From the NCBI RefSeq assembly GCF_010500815.1, contig NZ_JAAAMG010000008.1, positions 62,001 to 126,000 on the forward strand: a DNA stretch of 64,000 nucleotides, read 5' to 3'. Every line of letters starts with the position of its first letter. Within the stretch, counting starts at the first letter, position 1. Positions 1-8,575 of the stretch are shown one piece after another. The notes under the pieces were generated by a model. That model was not told where the DNA came from. It made no database searches and saw nothing but the letters and a program-made list of their open reading frames with translations. The position numbers and the translations under genes were made by a program. Source of the stretch: Jiella pacifica. GTDB lineage: Bacteria > Pseudomonadota > Alphaproteobacteria > Rhizobiales > Rhizobiaceae.

Positions 1-370
1 GATCTCGACGACCGCTATTGACCATCATGGCAAAGGTCTACGGAGGCAAAATACCCACTGTGAGCAGGTTGAACGCCAAGGCGTTCTCAGAACTCGCCGC
101 CGCCCCGAAGACCCCGATCGAAATGCGCGAGGAAGTCGAGACGATGATCGAGGCCAGGAACGGCGAGCTTCATCACCGAGCGTCTCGTCGTGTCCGGCAG
201 GACCATCACAGTCGAAGCAGGCCCGCGACGTCTGACCGGGTAGCCATGTCGCATCCCATGTCGTGGAGCTGCCGAGCTTACTCGGCCTTCTGCGAACCAA
301 GGGAAATCGCAGCAGCATGCAGGCGACATGAAATCGGGCGGAAGCGTTTCTGAACGACTGGTCCGAATGG
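1..370. other. left edge, no confident gene
   Basis: I see no convincing gene here. A plus-strand frame from about 18 gives a plausible peptide for some 50 residues and then turns into arginine-rich out-of-frame sequence, while the +1 frame becomes protein-like (about 170-230) before a stop. This would fit a frameshifted remnant of a small gene, but I do not recognise the family. It lies directly next to a tRNA gene, a common place for decayed insertions. Confidence 0.3.
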
Positions 371-442
371 TGCCGGCGGAGAGGATCGAACTCCCGACCT
401 TCGGTTTACAAAACCGCTGCACTACCGCTGTGCTACGCCGGC
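371..442 (-). tRNA. tRNA-Thr (anticodon TGT)
   Basis: The minus strand folds into a 72-nt cloverleaf without encoded CCA. The acceptor stem is GCCGGCG paired with CGCCGGC, the D-arm loop is AGCGGTA, the anticodon loop is TTTGTAA with anticodon TGT, and the T-arm contains GTTCGATCC. The anticodon reads ACA (Thr). One pair at the base of the anticodon stem looks mismatched (G-A), which many real tRNAs tolerate. Confidence 0.93.
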
Positions 443-543
443 GCGGTGCTTGCGATATCACATCGCAATGATCGGAAACACCCCAAAACGCGCTCGGCGA
501 TCACGCCTGAAGCGCGCCGGCAACGGTCGCTGGGGAGAGCGCC

Positions 544-1290
544 TCAGCCGGCGAGACGGGCGAGATCGGCAGCCGAGATGCGGCCGTCGTGCAGCGCCGT
601 GGCGATCAGGGCGCCGGCGACGCCCATCTCCTTCAGCACCGCAAGATCCTGCGGGCCGCGCACGCCACCGGCGGCGAAGACCCGTCGCCCCCCTGCCCGC
701 GCAACGATCTCGGCAAGCCGTGCGAAGTCCGGTCCGGCGCCGCTGCCGACCTTGGCCAGGGTCATGACGATCAGCGTCTCGGGCCACAGGCTTTCGTCGT
801 CTAAGAGTTCGGGCGGCCCAAGGAAGACGTCGCCGCGAAAGTCGAGGGACAGCGCAAGATCGGTTTCCTGCGAGAGCCGGCGAACGGTCTCGGCATCCTC
901 CACCGATTCGCTGCCGACGACGCACAGCACGCCCGGCAGCGCCTCGATCGCCATGGCTTCGTCGAAACTCCCGACGCCGGCGTCGAGCCAGAGTGTGACG
1001 CCGGGATGGGCCGCAACGAGGGCGGCCATCAGATCCGCGTCGGGCTCGCCCCGCCGGCGATGCTTCTCGCTCTCGGCCACCACGCCTTCGACCGCCAGAC
1101 CTTCGATCGCGTCGAGATCGGCGATGTAGAGCGCCTCGAACGGGTGCAGGGCCAAAAGCCCCCGGGCGACGTCGAGGGGCCCGGCACCCGACGACAGCGG
1201 CGTCTCGATCGGCCGGTAGTTGGCCCGATCGCCCATCACGCCGCGCACGACGAGCGAGTTCTTGACGTCGAGTACCGGGATGACTTGCAT
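544..1290 (-). CDS. HisA/HisF-related TIM-barrel protein of the C1-cofactor set
   Basis: This is a 248-residue HisA-like protein. It begins with the HisA-type strand MQVIPVLDVKN and carries barrel-end phosphate-binding segments of the type AAGGVRGPQDL near residue 210. True HisA isomerises ProFAR in histidine synthesis. This copy lies in a methylotroph C1 cluster rather than among his genes, and such paralogues accompany H4MPT/methanofuran synthesis in methylotrophs. The start at 1290 is chosen because homology begins exactly there, although the frame is open further upstream. It is divergent from the hydantoinase-like gene, so the 168-bp gap should hold both promoters. A role in cofactor biosynthesis is inferred; the reaction is unknown. 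Confidence 0.82.
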   Translation of the reverse strand: MQVIPVLDVKNSLVVRGVMGDRANYRPIETPLSSGAGPLDVARGLLALHPFEALYIADLDAIEGLAVEGVVAESEKHRRRGEPDADLMAALVAAHPGVTLWLDAGVGSFDEAMAIEALPGVLCVVGSESVEDAETVRRLSQETDLALSLDFRGDVFLGPPELLDDESLWPETLIVMTLAKVGSGAGPDFARLAEIVARAGGRRVFAAGGVRGPQDLAVLKEMGVAGALIATALHDGRISAADLARLAG

Positions 1291-1458
1291 CTTCGACCTT
1301 GAGACAGCAACAGGTTCGATGGTCTTATACGCATGGCCGGGCAGAGGACCAAGGGTGGCCTCGACGATCGCCCGGACGGGCGGATCCGGCCACCGAAGGG
1401 TTTCTTGCCGCAGCCGGACAGGCCCGGCGCAGCAGGATGAATGCGAGACGTTGATGTC

Positions 1459-2493
1459 ATGACGAGAACACTGGGCTGGGATGTCGGCGGCGCCCATCTG
1501 AAGGCGGCCCTTGCCGAGAACGACCGCATCCTCAAGGTCTGGCAGGAGCGAACGCCGATCTGGCAGGGCCTGGAACATCTCCAGACCGGCCTCGCGGCGA
1601 TCCTCGAAGATTGCGATCTCGAAGCCGTCGAGCGCCACGCCATCACCATGAGCGGCGAACTCTCCGACGTCTTTGCCTCCCGCCGCGAGGGGGTGGAGAA
1701 ACTGGCTCGGCTCTTCGCCGAGAAGCTGTCGGGCGACGTCTCGCTCTATGGCGGGGCGGCCGGCTTCCTGTCGCCGGGCGATGCCCGCTCCCACGCCGAC
1801 GAGATCGCCTCGGCCAACTGGCACGCCAGCGCGGCTCTCGCGGCGGCCAGTATCGAAGAGGCGGTGTTCATCGACATGGGCTCGACGACCACCGACGTCG
1901 TTCCCGTCACGGGTGGCGCGGTGAAATCCGCCGGCTTCACCGACAATGCGCGCCTCGCCTGCGGTGAACTCGTCTATCAGGGCTACACCCGCACGCCCCT
2001 GATGGCGGTGGCGAGCCGTGCCGCCTTCGCCGGGCGGATCGTGCCGGTGATGAACGAGTTCTTCGCCACCATGGCGGACGTCCAGCGGATCGTCGGCATC
2101 CTCGACGAGGCCGACGATCTCTATCCCGCCGCCGACGGCAACGAGAAGACCGTCGAGGCCTCACGCCGCCGCATCGCCAGAATGATCGGCCTCGATGCCG
2201 AGGACGGCATGGACGGCGCCTGGGAATGGCTCGCCCACGGCTTTGCCGAAGAACAGCTGCGCAAGGTCCACGACGCGGTGCTGCTCGTCCTGTCGCGGGA
2301 AGACATTTCGGAAGACGCCCCCGTCGTCGTCGCCGGTACGGGGCGCCCGGTCCTGAGGCGTCTGGCTGCGAGGCTGGACCGCGGCATCGTCGACTTCCCC
2401 GACCTCTTCGACTGCCCGGCCGAACTGCGCGACGCGGTCTGCCGGGCGGCGCCCGCGGCGGCGGTCGCTGTGCTGGCGGGGCGCGCGAAATGA
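1459..2493 (+). CDS. H4MPT-linked C1-transfer pathway protein (hydantoinase/oxoprolinase-like)
   Basis: A 344-residue protein with an actin/hydantoinase-like ATPase fold. The N-terminal phosphate loop is LGWDVGGAHLKAA, and a second one near residue 140 is FIDMGSTTTDVVPV, as in the HyuA/oxoprolinase superfamily. It belongs to the uncharacterised family that co-occurs with tetrahydromethanopterin genes in methylotrophs and methanogens. An in-frame ATG six codons upstream (1441) is possible; 1459 is preferred because the conserved strand starts there. The stop overlaps the next gene by ATGA. The last 53 codons exist a second time downstream of the GNAT gene (3061-3222). Confidence 0.85.
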   Translation: MTRTLGWDVGGAHLKAALAENDRILKVWQERTPIWQGLEHLQTGLAAILEDCDLEAVERHAITMSGELSDVFASRREGVEKLARLFAEKLSGDVSLYGGAAGFLSPGDARSHADEIASANWHASAALAAASIEEAVFIDMGSTTTDVVPVTGGAVKSAGFTDNARLACGELVYQGYTRTPLMAVASRAAFAGRIVPVMNEFFATMADVQRIVGILDEADDLYPAADGNEKTVEASRRRIARMIGLDAEDGMDGAWEWLAHGFAEEQLRKVHDAVLLVLSREDISEDAPVVVAGTGRPVLRRLAARLDRGIVDFPDLFDCPAELRDAVCRAAPAAAVAVLAGRAK

Positions 2494-3044
2494 ACAGCCC
2501 TGCGAGTGTCGGCGAGGCCGCCGCGATCGTTCCCTTCTCCGCCCAATATGCCGGAGACGTCCGCGCCCTGTTCGTGGCGATCAATCGCATGCTGGCTCCG
2601 GCCGATCGCCGCCAGACGTTCGAAGCCTACATCGCGAGATCACTCGAGGAAGAAATCGGCCGGATCGAGGACTACTATGCGAGGGCCGGCGGGTTGTTCC
2701 GGCTGGCAGTCGCGGGCGGCACATTGCGCGGCATGTACGGGCTGGAGCCACAGGATGCAGCCCGCATCGAGCTGCGCCGCATGTATGTCGCACCCGATTT
2801 TCAAAGACGGGGCCTCGCAAGGCAAATGCTCCTCGATGCTGAACGCCAGTCTGCTTCGAGGGGGTACGAAAAGCTCGTCCTCAGCACATCCGAACTGCAG
2901 CAGGCGGCGCTGGGGCTCTATTCGTCGGCCGGCTTCGACCTCGTCCGCGAGGAGATCGCCGAAACCGCCAGCAACAAGACGATCGGCGGCGGCATCCGCC
3001 GTTTCCACTTCGAAAAGCGGCTCGGCCGAGAGCCCATGGAATGA
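2490..3044 (+). CDS. GNAT family N-acetyltransferase
   Basis: A 184-residue GNAT enzyme that transfers an acetyl group from acetyl-CoA to an unknown amine. The acetyl-CoA-binding motif A is visible as ELRRMYVAPDFQRRGLARQM (about residues 91-110), followed by the ALGLYSSAGF motif B region. It is translationally coupled to the upstream hydantoinase-like gene through ATGA. Its position is odd: it sits between the intact end of that gene and a second degenerate copy of the same end, which suggests it arrived by recombination. The substrate cannot be read from sequence. Confidence 0.85.
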   Translation: MNSPASVGEAAAIVPFSAQYAGDVRALFVAINRMLAPADRRQTFEAYIARSLEEEIGRIEDYYARAGGLFRLAVAGGTLRGMYGLEPQDAARIELRRMYVAPDFQRRGLARQMLLDAERQSASRGYEKLVLSTSELQQAALGLYSSAGFDLVREEIAETASNKTIGGGIRRFHFEKRLGREPME

Positions 3045-3060
3045 CGAGAGCCGGCGCGTC

Positions 3061-3222
3061 GGCGCCGGCACGGGTCGTCCGGCGCTGCGGCGCCTCGCCG
3101 CCAGTCTCGACCGCGGCATCGTCGACTTCCCGCAGCTCTTCGACTGCTCGGCGGAGCTGCGCGACGCGGTTTGCCGCGCAGCGCCCGCGGCGGCGACGGC
3201 GGTGCTGGCGGGGCGCGGGTGA
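3061..3222 (+). pseudogene. duplicated 3' end of the C1-transfer pathway gene
   Basis: This segment encodes, in one frame, GTGRPALRRLAASLDRGIVD and the residues that follow, ending in LAGRG and a TGA. It is a diverged copy of the last 53 codons of the gene ending at 2493, where the same stretch reads GTGRPVLRRLAARLDRGIVD. Differences are mostly silent or conservative, as expected for an allele from a related strain rather than a fresh duplication. There is no start codon or upstream part, so it cannot make the full protein. It marks the right border of the block that brought in the GNAT gene. Confidence 0.82.
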
Positions 3223-3992
3223 CGGAAGCGGCGAAACGCGGTTTCGACTGCTCCTCGGCGCATCGACGACGTTATACGTCTGGCCTGCTCAACGCATTCC
3301 GTCACAATCGGCTCCTTTATACTCCCATTGCATTCAGCAGAGTTGCCTGCGCTTGCTGTCGGCCAACTCGCCATCGTCGCATCGCAGCCAAGAAGCGAGG
3401 TGAAGTGCTTACCGCGGCCGAGGCAGACGGGCCGGGGCACTATGCCTCCGCGCAAGCCGTCCCAACTCAGTCAAGGCGTGGCCGCGTGGCTGACACTCTT
3501 GCGGGACGTCGACCCGATCGTGCTGAGCGCGCCCCCTGTCGAAGGTCCCGCCGCTCCGCCAGCAGTCTTCGCGGCAACGGAAGACGGCGCGGCATCGCGC
3601 TGCAAGTCTCTCGTCCAACGAAGACCGGATGGTTCCGACCCCGCAGCTGACGAGACCGTCTGCACGACTGCAACATCAGATTTAAAACTGACTTTCTGCC
3701 GGACGTAGTTATTGCGACTTGTCATTCTCGGCAGTATGAGCGTTTTCGTCCAAGAAGGCGATCCGGTTTTGAGTCGCTCGAAAAAGTACTCGACAGCGGG
3801 TGGTCGCGAGATTTTCGTCTCCTTGCAAGAAGCCGTACTCGGCCAAGGTCCTTCACCTTGGCGCGGAGCGGCTTGTGAGGCAACGAACGCCGCTTACCGG
3901 CCGAAGGGACTTTGGGGACGGGCTCCTGAAGCTCAACGCGTACACTCGGCCGTATCGCGCCGGGTAGATACATGTAGGAAAGATTTCGCGGC
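3223..3992. other. 770-bp gene-poor gap
   Basis: No open frame in this stretch resembles a protein; the longest ones are arginine/serine-rich noise. A perfect 7-bp inverted repeat, CCAAGGT-CCTTC-ACCTTGG, lies at 3843-3861 without a T run. A ribosome-binding site (AGGAAAG, about 3976) precedes the Hint-protein start at 3993. GC content falls in places (around 3670-3800), like the 5' halves of the Hint genes, so this may be acquired DNA. Confidence 0.5.
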
Positions 3993-4937
3993 ATGGCCCA
4001 GACTGGAAGCATGAAGCTTTATTCGATGACTCGAATAAGCGAGGGACAATACCAAATATCAGGCTTTGGAGCGCAATGGTATGCTCAAGAAACGAGCGAT
4101 GACCCGGGAGACAACCTCTTCATCCTGGGCGATGTAGACCCTGACACGTTCACGGCAGTGAACGTAGGAAATCCTTCAAGCACCCTTGCCTCGACTTACC
4201 TGGGATCGAATAGCAATAGCATAGCCTTCAAGTGGGGCGGAAACTACATGCTTCTATCATATAATCAGAGCTATTCGACTGACCTGATTACGGTGGACCC
4301 AGACGCCGATTTCACGATCCAGTGCTTCACCACGGGAGCCCACATCGAGACTGCCCGCGGCCTCGTCGCAATCGAGCGCCTTTGCGTCGGTGACGAAGCG
4401 GTGACGGCCTCGGGAACGACCCGCAAGATCATCTGGATCGGCAAGCGGTCGCTCGACTGCTCGGGCGACAACGCCCATATGGCACCGGTCAGGATCCGGG
4501 CCAACGCCTTCGGCGCCGGTGTCCCCAGGCGCGACGTGCTGCTGTCGCCCGGCCATCCGGTGCTGGTGAAGCAGGATGGTCGCGAAGTTCTCGTGCCGAT
4601 CATGAACCTGATCAACGGCACGACCATCGAGCGGACGCAGATGCAGTCCGTCACCTACTGGCATATCGAACTCGACCAGCACGACGTCCTGCTCGCCGAC
4701 GGCCTGCCGGCCGAGAGCTTCTTCGACATGGGCTCACGGGCCTGGTTCGACAACGATCTCGACGACGTCCTCGCCAATCCCGACCTCGTTCCCACCGGCC
4801 AGCACGGCCGCTGCCGGGCGGTCATGATCGACGGCCCGCTGGTCGACGCCGAGCGCAAGCGCATCGCGGACCTCTTCTATGCCGAACTTGCGGGGCAGTG
4901 TGCCTGGCCGACGACGGGTCAATACGCCGACGCGTGA
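3993..4937 (+). CDS. Hint-domain (Hedgehog/intein-type) protein, copy 1
   Basis: A 314-residue protein. Residues 1-110 form a poorly conserved, beta-rich, Ser/Asn/Asp-rich module. From Cys111 (CFTTGAHIETARG) a Hint_2-type domain begins, with the box VGDEAVTASG and the histidine motif LLSPGHPVLV, ending with DQHDVLLADGLPAESFF and a tail. Hint domains do cysteine-dependent self-processing in hedgehogs and inteins; bacterial Hint_2 proteins are mostly uncharacterised and often belong to secreted or calcium-rich proteins. No signal peptide is seen. AGGAAAG upstream supports the 3993 start; ATG at 4011 is an alternative. The paralogue at 5287 shares the Hint half but not the N-terminal half. Confidence 0.82.
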   Translation: MAQTGSMKLYSMTRISEGQYQISGFGAQWYAQETSDDPGDNLFILGDVDPDTFTAVNVGNPSSTLASTYLGSNSNSIAFKWGGNYMLLSYNQSYSTDLITVDPDADFTIQCFTTGAHIETARGLVAIERLCVGDEAVTASGTTRKIIWIGKRSLDCSGDNAHMAPVRIRANAFGAGVPRRDVLLSPGHPVLVKQDGREVLVPIMNLINGTTIERTQMQSVTYWHIELDQHDVLLADGLPAESFFDMGSRAWFDNDLDDVLANPDLVPTGQHGRCRAVMIDGPLVDAERKRIADLFYAELAGQCAWPTTGQYADA

Positions 4938-4981
4938 GCGGCGACGTCCTCAGTCGAAGACTCAGTTTCGAGAGAATGATG

Positions 4982-5014
4982 CCCCGGATCGGTGCCTTTA
5001 TGCCACATCCGGGG
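4982..5014. terminator. hairpin in the gap between the two Hint genes
   Basis: The perfect 8-bp arms CCCCGGAT and ATCCGGGG enclose a 17-nt loop and are followed on the plus strand by GAAAAC rather than a T run. It lies about 45 bp after the first Hint gene and could be a weak terminator or an RNA-processing hairpin. The rest of the 350-bp gap (4938-5286) shows no gene. Confidence 0.4.
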
Positions 5015-5286
5015 AAAACGAGCTTCGCGCAATCGAATCAAGTTGCCAGAAGATACCGTTTCAGAGACGTTAAGGTTGATTTCGTTCCAAATCCCCTTGG
5101 TGGAGGTCCTGCTGCCGTCGGCGAGGTGTGGGGAGCGAGTTATCTCGGCGAATGCGGAACGTCTGTCCGTCAGATCATTGGCCAAGACCTTGCAAAGACG
5201 AAGGGCGGACAGAAAATCCGTCACCGCTCAAGACGACGGACGAACCTGTCGCGGCGATGGGCGCCGCAGCGTGAATGGAAGCGAAT

Positions 5287-6231
5287 ATGTCCGCAAGTTC
5301 AAATCTCTATATAGTTAGGCTCATCGCGAACGGAAATGGGACTTACATCGCCGATCACGACAGCGATCAAAACAACCCCTGGACCGTTTCCGATTTTTAC
5401 GACAATAATCAGGACGATTTGACCATCCTGGGAGACATAGCGGGCGACACGATAAATCTTTCATCCGCAAGTTTTCCATCAGTAATTCTAACATACCATG
5501 CAGCTTCAAGCAATGGATTTATTGGAGAATACAATTCTATTTTTTATCTTTTCTCAGAAAACGTGTATTCTTATGCCGATATAATCGCCGCGGATACGGA
5601 TGAGAACTATGTCATTTGCTTCACGGGCGTATCGCAAATCCTGACTACTCGCGGTCCTGTCGCTGTGGAACGCCTCTCAGTCGGAGAACGGGCCGTTACT
5701 GCCACAGGCGCCGAGCGTGAAATCCGCTGGATCGGTCAGCGAACCGTCAATTGCGCGGGCGACACGTCGCACATGGCCCCCGTGCGCATTCGCACGAACG
5801 CCTTCGGCGCCGGCGTGCCCGAGCGCGACGTGCTCCTCTCCCCCGGCCATCCCGTCCTTGTGCGCCAAGGCGGCGTCGAGGCTCTCGTGCCGATCATGAA
5901 CCTGATCAACGGCACGACCATCGCGCGCACGTCGATGCAGTCCGTCACCTACTGGCACATCGAACTCGACCAGCACGACGTGCTGCTCGCCGACGGCCTG
6001 CCGGCCGAGAGTTTCTTCGACATGGGCTCGCGGGCCTGGTTCGACCACGACCTCGACGACGTCCTCGCCAATCCCGACCTCGTCCCCGCCGGCCAGCATG
6101 GCCGCTGCCGGGAAGTCGCGATCGACGGCCCGCTGGTCGAGGCCGAGAGGAAACGCCTCGCCGATTTGTTCTATGCGGATCTTTCGGCCCAGTGTGTCTG
6201 GCCGAGCCCGGGCGAATACGCCGTCCAGTAA
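5287..6231 (+). CDS. Hint-domain protein, copy 2 with a different N-terminal module
   Basis: A 314-residue paralogue of the protein at 3993. The presumed processing cysteine is again residue 111 (CFTGVSQILTTRG), and the histidine box LLSPGHPVLV and the tail are nearly the same. Residues 1-110 are unrelated in detail apart from scattered repeats such as LTILGDIAGDTIN versus LFILGDVDPDTFT. The first third of the gene is clearly AT-rich (for example around 5505-5560), while the Hint half is GC-rich, so the gene looks chimeric. ATG at 5287 has GGAAG at good spacing; ATG at 5275 lacks a site. It is convergent with paoC across a strong terminator. Function unknown. Confidence 0.82.
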   Translation: MSASSNLYIVRLIANGNGTYIADHDSDQNNPWTVSDFYDNNQDDLTILGDIAGDTINLSSASFPSVILTYHAASSNGFIGEYNSIFYLFSENVYSYADIIAADTDENYVICFTGVSQILTTRGPVAVERLSVGERAVTATGAEREIRWIGQRTVNCAGDTSHMAPVRIRTNAFGAGVPERDVLLSPGHPVLVRQGGVEALVPIMNLINGTTIARTSMQSVTYWHIELDQHDVLLADGLPAESFFDMGSRAWFDHDLDDVLANPDLVPAGQHGRCREVAIDGPLVEAERKRLADLFYADLSAQCVWPSPGEYAVQ

Positions 6232-6289
6232 CGGACGCGCTCGCTTTCCTTGAGAAGCGGCGGCCCCGGCGGCGACAGACCAACCAAAG

Positions 6290-6319
6290 AAAGGGCCGGC
6301 GTGCGGACGCCGGCCCTTT
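6290..6319. terminator. bidirectional intrinsic terminator
   Basis: A perfect 13-bp stem, AAAGGGCCGGCGT, loop GCGG, ACGCCGGCCCTTT, sits between the convergent Hint gene and paoC. The A/T ends give a short U tract in either direction, so it can end both transcripts. Confidence 0.85.
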
Positions 6320-6343
6320 CGATTCTGTGCCTGTCGGCTCAGC

Positions 6344-8575
6344 TCAGGCCGCCGCGCCGACGTCCTCCGGCAGATGCGGCAGGAGCTTGTCCATCGTCAC
6401 CGGATATTCGCGGATGCGGGCGCCGGTGGCGTTGTAGATGGCATTGTTGATCGCCGCGCCGACGCCGGCGATGGCGAGTTCGCCGATCCCCTTGCCGGCT
6501 AGCGGGCTGGCATGCCGGTCCCGCTCCTCAAGCAGCACGACGTCGAGCTTCGGCACGTCCGCATGCACCGGCACGTGATACTCGGCGAGATCGTGATTGA
6601 CGATCAGGCCGTTGCGCGCGTCGACGACGAGGTCCTCCTCGAGTGCGTATCCAATGCCCCAGATCTGGCCGCCATAGCACTGGGACGTGGCGGTCTTCTC
6701 GTTGAGGATGCGGCCCGCCGCGCCGACGGTGAGCAGGCGCCGAACCCGCGTCTCGCCGGTCGTGGCGTTGACCGCGACCTCGGCATAATGGGCGCCGTAG
6801 CTCGCCTGGTTGGTCTTGTCGGACGTGTCTCCAGGCTTGATCGTCCCAACGACTCTGATCGTATCGCCGTTCAGGATCTCCGAGAACGGGATCTGCCGGT
6901 TGCCGGAGATGGCATGGCCGTCCTTCAGGGTCAGGGCATCCGCCTCGACGCCGAGACGCTTGGCGAATTCCTCGATGACCGCCTCGGCCGCCACATAGAC
7001 CGACGAACCGGCCGAGTTGGCGCCCCAGGAACCGCCCGAGCCGGAAGAAGAAGGCAACGAGGTGTCGCCGAGCAGAACGTCCACCTGATCCAGCGGCATG
7101 CCCAGCATCTCCGCGGCGATCTGCTGGAGGATCGTGTAGGTGCCCGTGCCGATGTCGGTCATCGCCGTCTTGACGGTGGCGCGGCCGTCCGGCGTCATCT
7201 CGATTTCGGCCGAGGACTGCATCAGCGAATTGGCGCGGCTGGCCGACGCCATGCCGTAGCCGATCAGCCACTCGCCCTCGCGGCGGGAACCCGGCGTCTT
7301 CGGACGGTCCGCCCAACCGAAGCGCTTCGCCCCCGTTTCAATGCATTCGAGGAGCTTGCGGGAGGAGAACGGCACGTCCTGTTGCGGGTCCTTGTCCGGC
7401 TCGTTCATCCGGCGGAACTCGACGGGATCGATTCCGAAGCGTACCGCCAGCTCGTCGAGCGCGCTTTCCGTCGCCAGCATGCCCGTCGCCTCGCCCGGCG
7501 CGCGGACGGCCGAGCACATCAGAACGTCGGAGGTGATCACCCGGTGCGTCACCAGCCGGTCGGCGCCGGCATAGAGGAAGACGCTGGAGATGCCGGAGGG
7601 TTCGAAGAAGCCCTCGCCTTCCGAATTCGGCGTCTCCGTCTCATGGGCGAAGCAGGTGATCTTGCCGTCCTTGGTTGCGCCGATGCGCACCCGCTGGATC
7701 GTCTCGCCGCGCCGCGACGTCGTCTGGAAGACGTTCTGCCGGGTGAGCGCCAGCTTCACCGGGCGGCCTGCCTCGCGGGCACCAAGGGCTGCCAGAACCG
7801 CGTCCGGGCCGATTCCGAGCTTGGAGCCGAAGCCGCCGCCGATATAGGGGCTGAGCAGCCGCACCTTGGAAACGTCGACGCCGACGCCGCTGGCGATCTG
7901 CTGGACGTTGGTCTCCAGAAGCTGGCAGGAAGACCAGACGGTCAGCTGGTCGCCGTCCCATTTGGCGACGGAGGTGTGCGGCTCCATCGCCGCCGAGTGG
8001 TAGGACGGGGTGCGGTAGGTCTGGTCGAACTGCACCTCGGCCGCGGCGAAGGCCTTTTCGAAGTCGCCGCGCTTGGTGTCGGCGGCCATCGGGCCGGCGT
8101 CGGTGGCGCGACCGGTGCCGCGCCGGCTTTCGATCTCGTAGCGGCCCTCGATCTCCTCGTAGTCGACTTTCACAAGATGCGAGGCATGGCGCGCGATTTC
8201 GAAGCTTTCCGCCACCACCAGCGCGACCGGCTGGTTGTAGTGGAAGATCTCGCCGTCCATCGTCTGGCCGGCCGGAGACATCGGCTGGGCGGAGGAGCGC
8301 GGCAGCCCGTCGCCGGTGACGACGGCGAGGACGCCGGGCTCGGCCATCGCCCGCGACGTGTCGATCGAGCGAACTTTGGCGCGGCCGACAGGCCCCGGCA
8401 CGACGAAGCCGTAGGCGACCTTCTCGCCGATCAGGTGCTCATAGGCATAAGGCGCCTTGCCGGAGACCTTGAGCTTGCCCTCGTAGCGATCGACGCCCTT
8501 GCCGATCACGCCTTGGGTGTTCCGATCGAGGCGCGTTTCGCCGATCGGCTGGTTCATCACGTGTTCGTTCATCAT
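6344..8575 (-). CDS. paoC: aldehyde/xanthine dehydrogenase-type molybdopterin subunit (PaoC-like)
   Basis: A 743-residue large subunit of a xanthine-oxidase-family hydroxylase, binding the molybdenum cofactor. Visible signatures include YIGGGFGSK (substrate/cofactor loop), the Gln-rich Moco-binding stretches and the base-catalyst motif GKGIGELAIAG with Glu699. With the two preceding genes it forms an enzyme like E. coli PaoABC, which oxidises aromatic aldehydes to acids. ATG at 8575 overlaps the TGA of the FAD-subunit gene by one base. The cofactor is probably the cytosine dinucleotide form, as in PaoC. Aldehyde detoxification would suit a methylotroph, but the substrate is inferred only from family. 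Confidence 0.88.
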   Translation of the reverse strand: MMNEHVMNQPIGETRLDRNTQGVIGKGVDRYEGKLKVSGKAPYAYEHLIGEKVAYGFVVPGPVGRAKVRSIDTSRAMAEPGVLAVVTGDGLPRSSAQPMSPAGQTMDGEIFHYNQPVALVVAESFEIARHASHLVKVDYEEIEGRYEIESRRGTGRATDAGPMAADTKRGDFEKAFAAAEVQFDQTYRTPSYHSAAMEPHTSVAKWDGDQLTVWSSCQLLETNVQQIASGVGVDVSKVRLLSPYIGGGFGSKLGIGPDAVLAALGAREAGRPVKLALTRQNVFQTTSRRGETIQRVRIGATKDGKITCFAHETETPNSEGEGFFEPSGISSVFLYAGADRLVTHRVITSDVLMCSAVRAPGEATGMLATESALDELAVRFGIDPVEFRRMNEPDKDPQQDVPFSSRKLLECIETGAKRFGWADRPKTPGSRREGEWLIGYGMASASRANSLMQSSAEIEMTPDGRATVKTAMTDIGTGTYTILQQIAAEMLGMPLDQVDVLLGDTSLPSSSGSGGSWGANSAGSSVYVAAEAVIEEFAKRLGVEADALTLKDGHAISGNRQIPFSEILNGDTIRVVGTIKPGDTSDKTNQASYGAHYAEVAVNATTGETRVRRLLTVGAAGRILNEKTATSQCYGGQIWGIGYALEEDLVVDARNGLIVNHDLAEYHVPVHADVPKLDVVLLEERDRHASPLAGKGIGELAIAGVGAAINNAIYNATGARIREYPVTMDKLLPHLPEDVGAAA

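Noticed and set aside
3843-3861. CCAAGGT-CCTTC-ACCTTGG as a terminator or operator
   Set aside because: There is no T run, no adjacent gene end and no second copy nearby; it may be chance in a 770-bp gap.
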